NCBI GenBank assembly: GCA_905147135.1
Contig: LR990049.1
Coordinates: 18,059,428-18,123,427, forward strand
Direction of reading: 5' to 3'
Origin: Blastobasis lacticolella
Taxonomy: Eukaryota > Arthropoda > Insecta > Lepidoptera > Blastobasidae
DNA: 64,000 bases
The notes under the pieces are model-generated. The model was given only the letters and a program-made list of their open reading frames with translations, ran no database searches and was not told where the DNA came from. Shown here piece after piece: positions 46,501 through 52,825 of the stretch; position 1 is the stretch's first letter; every line of letters starts with the position of its first letter. Position numbers and translations under genes: made by a program.

Positions 46501-47048
46501 CCACTGCTCGGCGCATCACGGCTATGCAGGATGCTGCAGCACTGCACGATCGTAAGCCTCCCTCATCCGATTCTGCCCCTCTCAAACTAAACACAGTCTT
46601 CAGTGCCGTAGCAGACAGACTGATGTGCACTGTCACACCAGCTGAGGAATCAAGCAGTAGCGGAAGAGATCTACCCTTTGAAGCACCTCCAGCATACAAG
46701 CATAAAACCTTCAGCCCAACTAAGAGCGTTGAGAACAGTAACGTAGAACAGAGTCAGACTGACGTAACTACTGACTCTCCGAAGAAACGAACCGATCTAA
46801 ATGACGATTCGAAAGAAGACAAACAAAATGGCGTCTTCAAAATATCAGGCGAACCTAATTGTAGTGATATCAGACCTCCAGAAGTGGCCAGTAACGGCTT
46901 TAATGGCAAAAGTGAAAAGAGTGAATTGAAATCCAGCCCTGGTAGTACAGAGACCGTTAGAGGCGTAAGATCAGGGCATGCCCGGACTCATGCAATAGTG
47001 ATTAATCTCGATGATAAAAGTCGATTTACTGAAGAAGTTACTGTTTAA
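13400..47048 (+). CDS. GPR158/GPR179-like orphan class C GPCR, 3' eight exons (5' end missing)
   Basis: Spliced coding region: join(13400-13543, 14661-14861, 20482-20660, 28958-29172, 30144-30282, 40171-40276, 45261-45404, 46440-47048). Seen: every internal junction has AG/GT borders and compatible phase (0, 0, 2, 1, 2, 0, 0), giving 578 codons and a TAA stop. Domain order is an EGF-like stalk with 8 Cys (residues 1-80 of the fragment), TM1 (about 82-112), TM2-TM3, TM4, TM5-TM6, TM7, then a tail of about 250 residues. Family knowledge: this matches orphan class C receptors of the GPR158/179 group; insect members are usually called 'probable G-protein coupled receptor CG31760', and a Drosophila relative (Smog) acts in G-protein signalling at the plasma membrane. 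Ligand and coupling here are unknown. The N-terminal extracellular domain and start codon are not in these exons and probably lie upstream of the window. Whether it is the CG31760 or the Smog paralogue cannot be decided here. Confidence 0.93.
13595..13870 (+). mobile_element. SINE B, tRNA-headed
   Basis: Well-preserved copy: GACGACCCGAGTGACCTCTG start, B-box GGGTTCGATCCCGGCCGGGC, body, and an A-rich end after GTCCACGATAAAA. Confidence 0.75.
14446..14618 (+). mobile_element. Repeat family C copy
   Basis: Same family as 1545-1735. Its 3' end is about 40 bp before the exon B acceptor. Confidence 0.6.
14661..14861 (+). CDS. Exon B: Cys-rich stalk and TM1
   Basis: 67 codons, phase 0 at both ends, between acceptor TTCTCCTACCAG and donor GTAAGT at 14862. 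It holds five closely spaced Cys (FECLPCAEGCEAC followed by SPC), the membrane-proximal stalk typical of this family. TM1 follows (about VVRTTIFILACLVISCLPF to FTIKYG). A repeat copy ends about 40 bp upstream of the acceptor. Confidence 0.95.
15584..15612. repeat. Perfect 13-bp hairpin, 3-nt loop
   Basis: ATATTTTAATAAC and its reverse complement around AGT. Confidence 0.8.
16963..17025 (+). mobile_element. SINE B 3' end
   Basis: CACAAGCTTTGCTTAGTTTG to GTGAATCTGTCCAAGATAAT only. Confidence 0.6.
17286..17540 (-). mobile_element. GATGAT-tailed LINE 3' end (family D), antisense
   Basis: Begins TCATCATCATCACAGCCC and ends GCCGTACACCACAC, the reverse complement of the family D body. Confidence 0.7.
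18205..19525. mobile_element. Long palindromic (foldback) element
   Basis: The left arm (18205-18818, minus the LINE insertion 18323-18590) is an imperfect reverse complement of the right arm (19143-19525) over about 350 bp. Shared blocks include AAAAATCACTAGCCGGCGAT, AAACATGGGTTA and GGTCAGGGCGACCTCAAAC. The centre is about 320 bp. No transposase frame is visible. Confidence 0.75.
18323..18578 (-). mobile_element. Family D LINE end inserted in the palindromic element
   Basis: Reverse-complement family D copy flanked by an exact 12-bp duplication cgatctttagtt (18311-18322 and 18579-18590). It is inserted in the left arm of the 18205-19525 palindrome. Confidence 0.8.
20482..20660 (+). CDS. 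Exon C: TM2 and TM3
   Basis: 59 codons plus two bases. The acceptor is CCGACCAG and the donor GTAAGC at 20661. The peptide starts VVRAASPALLR, the conserved entry to TM2 of class C receptors, continues through TM2 (MIVLGAMLIYCTTLVMYG), an extracellular Cys in FTCTARVWLRE, and TM3 ending GALMLKTW. That Cys is the expected partner of the ECL2 Cys in exon D. Confidence 0.95.
20763..20925 (-). mobile_element. Family D fragment
   Basis: Only the CATAATCTCCACGCTTGGCAGGC core and a short piece near GGAGACTAGGTATTTGC match; internally replaced. Confidence 0.4.
21697..21940 (+). mobile_element. Family D LINE end, young subfamily copy 1
   Basis: 244 bp, differs from 31604-31847 at a single base (G at 21843, A at 31750). 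Flanked by A-rich AAAAAAATAA on both sides, a possible duplication. Confidence 0.8.
22025..22120 (+). mobile_element. SINE A fragment
   Basis: Sense-strand piece with CTGCCAAATCCTGGATCATGG and neighbouring bases; the only body fragment of SINE A found in + orientation. Confidence 0.5.
22245..22385 (+). mobile_element. Repeat family C copy, 3'-truncated
   Basis: TTGTGTTATACGGTAGGAAA to CACTTTGCTCTATTGGTGCA. Confidence 0.6.
23845..24021. mobile_element. MITE with inverted ends
   Basis: TAATGCGCTTATAATA at the left and GTAGTAAGCGCATTA at the right pair, as do AAATTCAGAAGCAA and TTGCTTCTGAATTTT. A related scrap lies near 51190-51275. Confidence 0.6.
26605..26935 (-). mobile_element. SINE A, tRNA-headed, antisense
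   Basis: Read on the minus strand it has a tRNA-like head with a B-box (GGTTCGAAT-like, here slightly decayed), then a body of about 250 bp ending in GCCAAGATGAT-type sequence. The long-variable-arm look suggests a Ser/Leu-type tRNA origin, which is inference. Confidence 0.65.
27078..28222. mobile_element. Outer inverted-repeat element carrying a nested MITE
   Basis: The left end GGGCTCGTTTATACAACGCC and right end GGCGACGTATAAACGAGTCC are inverted repeats. Sub-terminal blocks such as CGCTTAGTCATCGCGTAG (left) and CTACGCGGTGACTAAGCG (right) extend the pairing. Split by the element at 27390-27958. Confidence 0.65.
27390..27958. mobile_element. MITE with GGGGGCGTCCATAAAT ends
   Basis: The left end GGGGGCGTCCATAAATAATG and right end CGTAATTTATGGACGCCCCC are inverted repeats, flanked by a 3-bp TTA duplication (27387-27389, 27959-27961). 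The interior carries C-rich runs near both ends. No coding capacity. Confidence 0.75.
28570..28762. mobile_element. Inverted-repeat element, probable MITE
   Basis: CTCAGACCAAATAAGAAATA (continuing AAGA) and its reverse complement with one mismatch (28739-28762) bound a 193-bp unit. Confidence 0.6.
28958..29172 (+). CDS. Exon D: ICL2, TM4 and ECL2
   Basis: 215 nt. The first base completes the Arg codon begun in exon C, giving KTWRISVIFQVRSAKAVKIS across the junction. The acceptor is CATTCAACAG and the donor GTAAGT at 29173. TM4 is about RRIGVIVGVACVLLAIRTLV. ECL2 carries YLCNTDWWDHSF, with the Cys expected to bond to TM3. A SINE in antisense begins about 33 bp past the donor. Confidence 0.95.
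29173..30143 (+). other. Intron D-E (1.0 kb)
   Basis: One antisense SINE B copy at 29205-29395; the remainder is AT-rich with nothing recognisable. Confidence 0.85.
29205..29395 (-). mobile_element. SINE B, antisense, next to exon D
   Basis: Minus-strand copy with damaged head (GGTTCGATTCCCGACCGAGC). It begins 33 bp after the exon D splice donor. Confidence 0.7.
30144..30282 (+). CDS. Exon E: TM5 end, ICL3 and TM6
   Basis: 139 nt: two bases complete a Leu codon from exon D, then 45 codons, then two bases. The acceptor is CTCGTCCGCAG and the donor GTGAGT at 30283. It contains LMWGIRLCIMVRKAPSEFNE, a very conserved ICL3 segment of the family, then ISMAIYNEFLLSVFLNIS of TM6. A second AG (CAACAG, ending at 30129) lies 14 nt upstream but would shift the frame, so the 30144 start is preferred. 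Confidence 0.95.
30600..30820 (+). mobile_element. LINE 3' coding scrap
   Basis: Contains RWTDNLVKV and flanking residues of the reverse transcriptase C-terminus also seen, more degraded, at 33570-33715. No longer open; family uncertain. Confidence 0.45.
30825..31030 (+). mobile_element. Dispersed insect repeat
   Basis: AGTATAAAACAAAGTCGCTT start, AACTACGCAACGGATTTTGA core and GAACGAAGTCGCGCCGGGTC end. Related copy at 56245-56500. Confidence 0.5.
31370..32420 (+). mobile_element. Decayed RTE-like LINE, interrupted by a LINE-end insertion
   Basis: Ordered pieces of one element are visible on the + strand. SDHKLLVADINIKLK, near 31385-31430, is the end of the endonuclease domain. MTEETWEIIKKR at about 31890-31925 is from the linker. 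MTWCWRRMPCIPWTAK at about 32190-32238 and TTRLSTICYRILSFFGDV with DNLKKLAIAGKVEE at about 32262-32370 are the reverse transcriptase C-terminal part. Most of the polymerase domain between them is gone and several stops are present. The copy is itself split by a GATGAT-tailed LINE end at 31604-31847. Confidence 0.65.
31604..31847 (+). mobile_element. Family D LINE end, young subfamily copy 2
   Basis: 244 bp, one mismatch to 21697-21940. The 11-mer aggcatcaagt lies just downstream (31847-31857) and again at 31582-31592, 11 nt before the 5' end, consistent with a target duplication plus a few extra bases. Sits inside a decayed RTE LINE. Confidence 0.8.
33570..33715 (+). mobile_element. LINE 3' coding scrap
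   Basis: Frameshifted reading of H-D-L-V-K-I-A-G ... M-R-K-A-Y-D-R-P-L-W-R-S-L-R-E-A-Y-A-Q-Q-W-A-S-Y-G, the C-terminus of a common insect LINE reverse transcriptase. A related piece in reverse is at 12180-12295. Confidence 0.6.
33881..34019. mobile_element. MITE with GGGCCGATTTTTCAATCC ends
   Basis: 139 bp. GGGCCGATTTTTCAATCCTC at the left and GAGGATTGAAAAATCGGCCC at the right are exact reverse complements, with further pairing inward. Flanks TTAA and TAAA suggest a short TA-type target. Common in insect genomes. Confidence 0.8.
34162..34250. repeat. Inverted repeat pair
   Basis: CTAACTCTGAAATCGC and CGTGATTTCAGAGTTGG face each other about 55 bp apart; a possible MITE remnant. Confidence 0.4.
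35610..35720 (+). mobile_element. Family D copy with internal deletion
   Basis: Has the 5' GTGGTGTCCGGCAGAGTAGA block and the 3' TTATGGGCTGCGATGATGA end, but lacks the middle 130 bp. Confidence 0.6.
36238..36595 (-). mobile_element. SINE A, tRNA-headed, antisense
   Basis: Best-preserved copy: on the minus strand the head reads GGAGCGACGGTGGCCGGG, then a B-box ACCGGGTTCGAATCCCACTG, then the body, ending near ATTTACGCCAAGAT. Confidence 0.75.
36612..36745 (-). mobile_element. Repeat family C copy, antisense
   Basis: Reverse complement of the family start; ends in a run of A on the + strand after TACCGTATGACATAA. Confidence 0.6.
37229..37407 (+). repeat. Dispersed repeat, copy 1
   Basis: About 180 bp, approximately the reverse complement of 51285-51490. 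Includes GAGTCCTGCTACTCACCATA and GCGGAGCGACGCGTGACTT. No terminal structure identified. Confidence 0.7.
37946..38398 (-). mobile_element. RTE-like LINE 3' end
   Basis: Minus-strand frame from about 38385 to 38007 reads IADKLQECRLQWYGHVLRRP, then a Pro/Gly/Arg-rich GRRGRPKKRWLDVIKNDM, then TTRDAEDRARWAKNSRKADP, the usual C-terminus of RTE-like LINE reverse transcriptases. A 3' tail with AATAAATAAA and repeated TTTTGAA motifs follows (37955-37990, read on the minus strand). The 5' part is missing. Confidence 0.75.
38519..38762 (+). mobile_element. Family D LINE end
   Basis: Full-length family copy from GCCGTGTGGTGTCCGGCAG to GGGCCGTGATGATC. Confidence 0.75.
39205..39290 (-). mobile_element. 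tRNA-head fragment of a SINE, antisense
   Basis: Minus strand reads GGAGCGTCGGTGCGGCCTAG to a degraded B-box. Confidence 0.5.
40171..40276 (+). CDS. Exon F: TM7
   Basis: 106 nt: one base completes Met from exon E, then 35 codons. The acceptor is TTTGTTGCAG and the donor GTAAGC at 40277. The peptide contains LFLQSPANPDLLYIIFFC and LTVTLLLCFIFGSK, the conserved ECL3/TM7 block. The intron before it is the longest in the gene (about 9.9 kb). Confidence 0.95.
41230..42060 (+). mobile_element. Decayed LINE reverse transcriptase fragment
   Basis: Frameshifted pieces: ISAGVPQGSVLSSILF near 41302-41350 is reverse transcriptase motif B of a Jockey/I-type element. A following CADNSTA replaces the catalytic Y-A-D-D box. 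KLVIEIETSLEQVFEWGRQFNL lies at about 41570-41632 and VLGVDIS near 42000. An inactive remnant. Confidence 0.6.
42875..43130 (+). mobile_element. SINE B, tRNA-headed
   Basis: Well-preserved: GACGACCTGAGTGGTTTAGT, B-box GGGTTCAATTCCCGGCCGGG, full body, and an ATTT-repeat tail. Confidence 0.75.
44984..45021. repeat. Perfect 18-bp hairpin, 2-nt loop
   Basis: Arms 44984-45001 and 45004-45021 are exact reverse complements around CA. Confidence 0.9.
45034..45081. repeat. Perfect 23-bp hairpin, 2-nt loop
   Basis: Arms 45034-45056 and 45059-45081 are exact reverse complements around CA, 12 bp after the previous hairpin. Confidence 0.9.
45261..45404 (+). CDS. Exon G: helix 8 region and proximal cytoplasmic tail
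   Basis: 48 codons, phase 0 at both ends, acceptor TTTACCAG, donor GTAAAT. It starts AYMVYKGHGKDEREKTG, the usual continuation after TM7, and then becomes Ser/Thr/Arg-rich (TYTMTTNRSARFCDNM), ending TERELE. The tail is variable between family members, so support rests on the splice sites, the frame and the AYMVYKG start. Confidence 0.9.
45405..46439 (+). other. Intron G-H (1.0 kb)
   Basis: Contains segments at about 45530-45720 and 46010-46290 resembling a dispersed insect repeat that ends in CAGACAGACAGACA-type sequence. No exon is visible. Confidence 0.8.
46440..47048 (+). CDS. Exon H: terminal coding exon, cytoplasmic tail and stop
   Basis: 202 codons and TAA, acceptor TGTATTCAAAG. It begins EEFRKICNQLEKLRERCG, a short coiled-coil-like heptad segment typical of this family just after helix 8. 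A long low-complexity stretch rich in Ser, Lys, Asp and Asn follows. A PPAY motif sits at 46686-46697, and the protein ends in EEVTV. I do not see the VCPWE-type repeats of vertebrate GPR158 tails. The upstream ATG at 46428 is in frame but lies in the intron and is not a start. Confidence 0.92.
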   Translation, partial: EEFRKICNQLEKLRERCGPGSTARRITAMQDAAALHDRKPPSSDSAPLKLNTVFSAVADRLMCTVTPAEESSSSGRDLPFEAPPAYKHKTFSPTKSVENSNVEQSQTDVTTDSPKKRTDLNDDSKEDKQNGVFKISGEPNCSDIRPPEVASNGFNGKSEKSELKSSPGSTETVRGVRSGHARTHAIVINLDDKSRFTEEVTV

Positions 47049-47251
47049 TTTACCTGTTGGCTTCACAGAAATTACCTCCAAACTTTCCCTTGTAGGTCGA
47101 ATTGTACAGAAATTTATTTGCACATTTTGTTAAACGGTTTTACTGAGCTTTTGTCGGGCCTTTTTAGTTTATAGGTTTGCCCAAATTTACAGCGAGAGTT
47201 GCCCTTGCGGTTTGTAAATACGTTTTGTGACTAAACATGCCCTAAAATGTA

Positions 47252-47257
47252 AATAAA
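47252..47257 (+). terminator. Proximal poly(A) signal AATAAA
   Basis: AATAAA about 205 nt past the stop codon, overlapping a TGTAAATA site (47248-47255). Use would give a short 3'UTR. Sequence match only. Confidence 0.45.
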
Positions 47258-50200
47258 GTTAAAGACTGTACCTGTTATATTTTCAAAAAGACAAATCCTC
47301 CTTTATAAGTACCTTATAATATATGTTGTTTTAAAAGTTGCAACTGTGTTTTGTGGCGTAGTTTATAGAGTAATTTTTTGTTGTTTTATTATAAAAAATT
47401 GTACATATTATTATGTACAAAAATATTCTAGTCTTTACTGTGATTTTAACATAAATAAACAATCTGATGAAGTATTTGAAACGCGATTTTAATAAGGCGT
47501 GCTAAAATGATACCCACACCGGTTCACATTAGTAATTAAGATATAAGTAAATTTTGAAGTTAAACAAAAATGAATTAATCTTACGATTCTGTAAATAATT
47601 TATCTATCCATCCTCTGGTTTTTATTTTGCATGTACTGCCTCGGTATCACGAAGCTTAGAGTTAACACTTACACACAAAATATTACGTAACACATTTAAT
47701 TTATATGCAAACAAGACAAAAAAATCATATTATAATTTATAAGTGTAAATCACGTATACTTTCTCTGAGTTAATGCAACTCTTTCATTTCTATTTCCTCT
47801 ATGAAGTGTATACTGCGTTTACTCAAAAGCGTTTCAATTTAACCAATCTTTTTTATGCAGAAAAATACAAGCGAAACCTTTTGCGAATGAAAGCTTAACT
47901 TTTGGTATTTGTAAAAGTATGTCCTAGATTGACTAATATTAGCTCGCGATCATAGTCGGCACAGGTCAGAGCGCAGTCATTACTCAAATTCCTTGAAAAT
48001 AAAATTATTATCAGGCTTGAGTGAGAGTTCATATTCAAAATTCGAATATTAGAGGACATGGGCATTGATAGTAGCTAGCCAGAAGTTTGTAGCCATAATA
48101 GCATATCAAAATCACTATCACTGTAAGTGTAGCCTGTTTCCTGAAGTAGATAACTAGGTGAAGTTTCACAACACCTGCAGGAACTTCAGCATGAGCAGTA
48201 CAACGGAGCATTCCGAGAGTGCTTAATTTCCTAGATCTGATGTAAAGTTAATTTATTAAAGTGCCTTGCTACGAACTTCCACTTACTTTCAAGCTTTTCA
48301 CATTCTCTCCCTGCTCGCCTTTGTTTAAAACTTGGCTAAGTTGTACTTTTAGTTGCTTTTAAATATATTGAACGTGTGGTTTTACCTATATATTCGCTTT
48401 TTTAAATAATATTTTGTGTTCTGAAGTTTGTTCATCACAATACACTAGTTCTTCTGATGCTGATTCATGATATCTTCTTATATATACTTACACATATCAC
48501 AAATAGAACAAGTTTCGATCTAGTTATCTATTAGATAGAAAAGTATAAAAGAACTACTAAGTATATGGTATTTCTTGGTTTGAGGAATTTTATTGTTTAA
48601 ATTTATTTTTATTTCTCCAAAATTTAAGAATAAGAACATAATTGATTGATTATAAACAATGTTGCGACCTCTAGAAGTAATTCGTTATTTAAATTTTTAA
48701 AGATTATTGTAAATATTTTCCAAAGAAAGACATCTAGTGACGTAAACTATTGTAAATATAAAAATAAACATATTTTAGATTATGATACTGTTATTATTAT
48801 TGTATATAAATAGGGATGTCGTATATGCTACTTTGTGATTATAACCTTGTAATAAGTGCCATACTATAGCTGAGAATAGTTCTCAAATTGTTGTATTATA
48901 ATGAAAATGATTATATCTATTAACTACTACAGTTATTATTAATATGATTATAGGAGATATAAAAATTAAATATAAAGTACTTTCTTCTTGTGAATAGTTT
49001 TACAGTTATGTAATAACTGTTTTGTTTACATTGTAAATAAAATAATTATAGGTTTCAGAAAATTCGACAAATAAGGATGTTTAAATCTTTTTCCAGTAAC
49101 TAACATCCTACATAATATTAATCGGTATTCTAAAACTAAATATTAATAAATACTGCAAAAATACGCACATGATTAATTGTGGATATAAGTAAGAACCCTG
49201 TGGGACTCCTAGCAAAACTAAGTATCAGACTAAATATCAGATATTTAGGAAACGATCTGATAATTTGCCAAAAATGGCAAAAAGCTTTCGCGGAATCCTT
49301 TCCCTATTTATTCAGAATCGTATAACCAGCTGTAGGTTCTGAGGGATGCCCATTAATACAAGCAATATTTTATTGCCTATTTTCAAATAAACCTCTTTGA
49401 GACCCGTCCAGGCACGAGACTTCAAACGAACCTGATCCAATAGGATGATATCGAAGGGAAAGGGTTATCTTGATTAATTTTTTGATGATTTACCGAGCGT
49501 ATAATAATATTTTCAAAAGTTCTTAGCAAGATCTGGTGTTACCACGTTCGACGGAGTTCTTTATAGAATTAATTCGATTATGGTTTATGAATAAATGAAG
49601 CTATATTCTTATTATTCTTATGAATTGATGAAGCTATGTTTTTGTTATGCAACACTTTTGCTAACTTTTTGGCCCAGGCTACTAATTAATTTACCAACAA
49701 AGCCGAGGTCAAAGGTTTGAGTTTTCTTTGATACATTGAGAGGAATTTATATTGTATGGCATCGTTTTATTGATCGCTAACAACCTTCCAACTTCAATTC
49801 TAACAAAAGTTTTGGATTATACCTATTGAAAACTCTAATGGGCAAGATTATACAAAAATATTTTAGAATCTACTGCAACTCGACAACATGTAAAGTAAGA
49901 AAAAGCATTAATTTATATGCCCTAAATTTCACCTTGTTACTGCATTAAATTTAAACTTCAACTAGTTACCAATTTCATTCAAACTTCAATTCGTAATAGG
50001 ATCGATATCCAATTAATGTAAATATCAAAACTTGAAAATTAAGGCTTGAAAATTTATTACAAGTTTCCAAATTCAATCTCATAAATATTTATATTCAATA
50101 TTTGGACGGTATTTGAAAAGTATCTACAAGAAAAATATCTTCAAGAACTTGTGAGAATACCCTGGTGTTTCGAATACAAACAAGTATTTTAATATTGTTT

Positions 50201-50578
50201 ACTTATTTGGAAATAACTGACAATATTTACTCGATATCACTAAACATTTTCTGGTTTATACTTAGAGAAGACATTTACACAAATTATAATATTATTCCTA
50301 AATAGATTGTATCTATTAGGTGCTTGTTTGCCAATATTTATTCGGTTTTTATCGTTCACAATAATATCATATTATTAGAAAATTTATTATTTTATCTTTG
50401 TAAATAGAAGCGAGTGTTATAATTAAGTGAATACTCATCGCTTTAAGCCAAATGTTTTGCAATAACTTAGATTGTAAAGCTAATGTGATGCGTATATGAT
50501 TGTAAAATTGTCGTCCTGATGAATCATAATGTCCCCGATATTATTGTAATAAAAGAAGAGAATGATGTTGAGTATCTC

Positions 50579-50584
50579 AATAAA
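50579..50584 (+). terminator. Distal poly(A) signal AATAAA
   Basis: AATAAA in a CTCAATAAACACG context, with another AATAAA 31 nt upstream (50548) and a T-rich tract about 20 nt downstream. Candidate distal cleavage site for the long 3'UTR. Confidence 0.5.
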
Positions 50585-51284
50585 CACGTTTACAAAATTA
50601 TTTTGATATTTTTATTTCTAGTCCCGAGAACGTAAAGGTCAGTCATTCATTAAATATCTTACAATCGATATTAGTTATTTTTTTGTCACGCAAAGAAGTA
50701 AAAAAAAACTTGAATGACTATGGTTCAATCTCGCTTTTTTCCATAGGGATAAGCAGAGACCCATTGTTCTTCCATTTCATCTTAGTCATAACACAGTGAC
50801 AGCACTCCTGCGGTTCTGCATTTTTGTTGCCGGCAACGTAATCCTTGAAACGTTGACATATATGCGACATTGTTGTGTCAGCTCATTTGTTCTTTTGTAC
50901 CACATAGATCGATGGATTACCTTGTAAAGATCATACAGAACCGAATGGAATCTAGAGATGGAAGAGGCACAAAGTTCGGTATGCAACATTTGCGAGAAGG
51001 CATATGTCTTGCTGGGGGCAGAGTTGAGATGATAATGATAAATAGATATTGTATGATCGTATGTTACTGAACTCATAAATACCTGTCACATCCTTCTGGC
51101 AGAATTCCATGTAGCATCTAGCTAGAAATATCTTCTTCAGACTTAGAAGTTCTTTTCACAACCTTATGAGCTTATTACACATTCCTAAATTCAGTAACTG
51201 AATTCAGAAACAAAAACCGCGAGAGCAAATCAATGTGGAATGTATTGCTCATAGAATAAGGTCCATTTTTGTATCACTTATATT

Positions 51285-51490
51285 AAGTCACGCGTCGCTC
51301 CGCTTTTAAAAAATCTGAGACAATGTACGTGAGACATAGATTTCCTGAACAACATTTTTCAAAGACAAATTTTATCTGAGGATAGAATTTGGCTGGCTGA
51401 ACAGAAGGTCTATTCTGTAGAGTGATTTCTGAAAGTTGACAGAAGATGCTGCGCTATAACATTATGGTGAGTAGCAGGACTCATAGTAAC
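51285..51490 (-). repeat. Dispersed repeat, copy 2
   Basis: Inverted partner of 37229-37407, with small insertions. Starts AAGTCACGCGTCGCTCCGC. Confidence 0.7.
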
Positions 51491-52257
51491 TCTAAGGTGA
51501 TGTAGGCTACGGTTACTACTTTACAATCTTATCTAGGGAACTAAAACGACATTGCTTGTTCGATTTGCAACAAGGAAATAATGTAATGTAGGGATACTAT
51601 ATTAGTGTATTCTAAAAAAGTAAGTTAGACAAACTATGAAAAAAAATTATATGTATAGCGTGTGCTATAATCTCACAATTTTCCACGCGTGTATCACCAA
51701 AAACTGGTATATACAATGTACATGCAGAGTCGCGATAAAAAGTAAATGACAGTTTGTCCCACTGACAAATTTGGCTGTGCTCTTACCGCGAATTGCTTTC
51801 TTATGCCAAGACATGCAATCTTGAAGCTAGACTTTACAATAGTCAGGTCGGGCACAATGGGATCCCATGCCACAAATCATCAAAAGTATTGTACTTTCAT
51901 GTAGGTTGTTAAGAATTTATGTTCATGTATTTGTATTAATATTGTTGGCTATAGAAGAGCGGAATCTCTTAATACAAGCAAATCCAAGCCTAAAAAGAGA
52001 TCCAGATACTGAATATTGTAATCAATTTTTTAAGTTGCCGAAATAAAGGTTCTTTTTATTATTCATGTGTCTCGAAGAAACAAAGGAAGATCTTGGTATA
52101 AGTATCGGAAGCCAGTGATTTAATGAAGTGAAATTGAAATACAGCGTGAATAGATGAAAGAAGATTGACGAAATTAATTGATAACAGAGCACTAAGACTA
52201 GAATACTGGCGTTAAGGTGGACTAAGAAGAATAAACAGTAAATAAAAAAGTAATCAT

Positions 52258-52825
52258 CTAGGCGTTCATATCCCGGTTGTGCTGTCGAGAACGTGGGCCC
52301 GGGGTCCGCCTTGACCATGATCCAGGATTTAGCGATTAGGTAATTACAGTGGAGCGACTACCATCTGACCTCCGTGACCCTGCTACCAAAGAAACCTGAC
52401 CAGATTGGATCATGGTTACAAATTCAGTTGACTGAATTTCAGTTCATTACGACGTTGTCCCTCACCGTAAGAGCATCGGTTAGTATACAGCTAATGTACA
52501 TAACTCAGAAAATAATCATAAGTACATTGCCGTGTGGTGTCCGGCAGAGTAGAATAGCACCAACCCCTTACACTCATGGGTGTCGTACAAGGCGACTACT
52601 GTTTTCAAGACCAAAGATCAAGAGTCTCTGTTGGCTGGAAAATGGGCAGCAGCGTTCTCCATTGTTATATTTACAACACTGCGATCGCCAACCCGCCTGC
52701 CAAGCGTGGAGATTATGGCAATAGCCTCCCCTTTCGTGGGAGAGGCCCTAAGTCCTGCAGTGGACTGTTGATGGGCTGTGATGATGACATGGCCGCAGCG
52801 GGATACTCAACCGCCCGGCTATCAA
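52258..52825 (-). mobile_element. SINE A interrupted by family D
   Basis: Body at 52258-52531 and head remnant at 52787-52825, separated by the family D insertion. Confidence 0.65.
52529..52786 (+). mobile_element. Family D LINE end inserted in a SINE A
   Basis: Full-length family copy. It splits a SINE A: the near-duplicate 8-mers acattgcc (52524-52531) and acatggcc (52787-52794) flank it, and the SINE resumes after the second. Confidence 0.75.

Larger units (their letters stand above)
47049..50605 (+). other. Probable long 3'UTR of the receptor gene
   Basis: Directly after the stop there are about 3.5 kb of AT-rich sequence without long frames and without the SINE/LINE families that fill the rest of the window. 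It contains AATAAA at 47252, 47454, 48763, 49036, 50548 and 50579. The last is followed by a T-rich stretch and the return of ordinary intergenic sequence, so I place the distal end near 50600. Ten exact TGTANATA octamers lie here. The UTR assignment is inference; RNA evidence would settle it. Confidence 0.65.

Noticed and set aside
50786..51076. 96-codon minus-strand frame
   Set aside because: No similarity recognised and no splice or promoter context; treated as chance.
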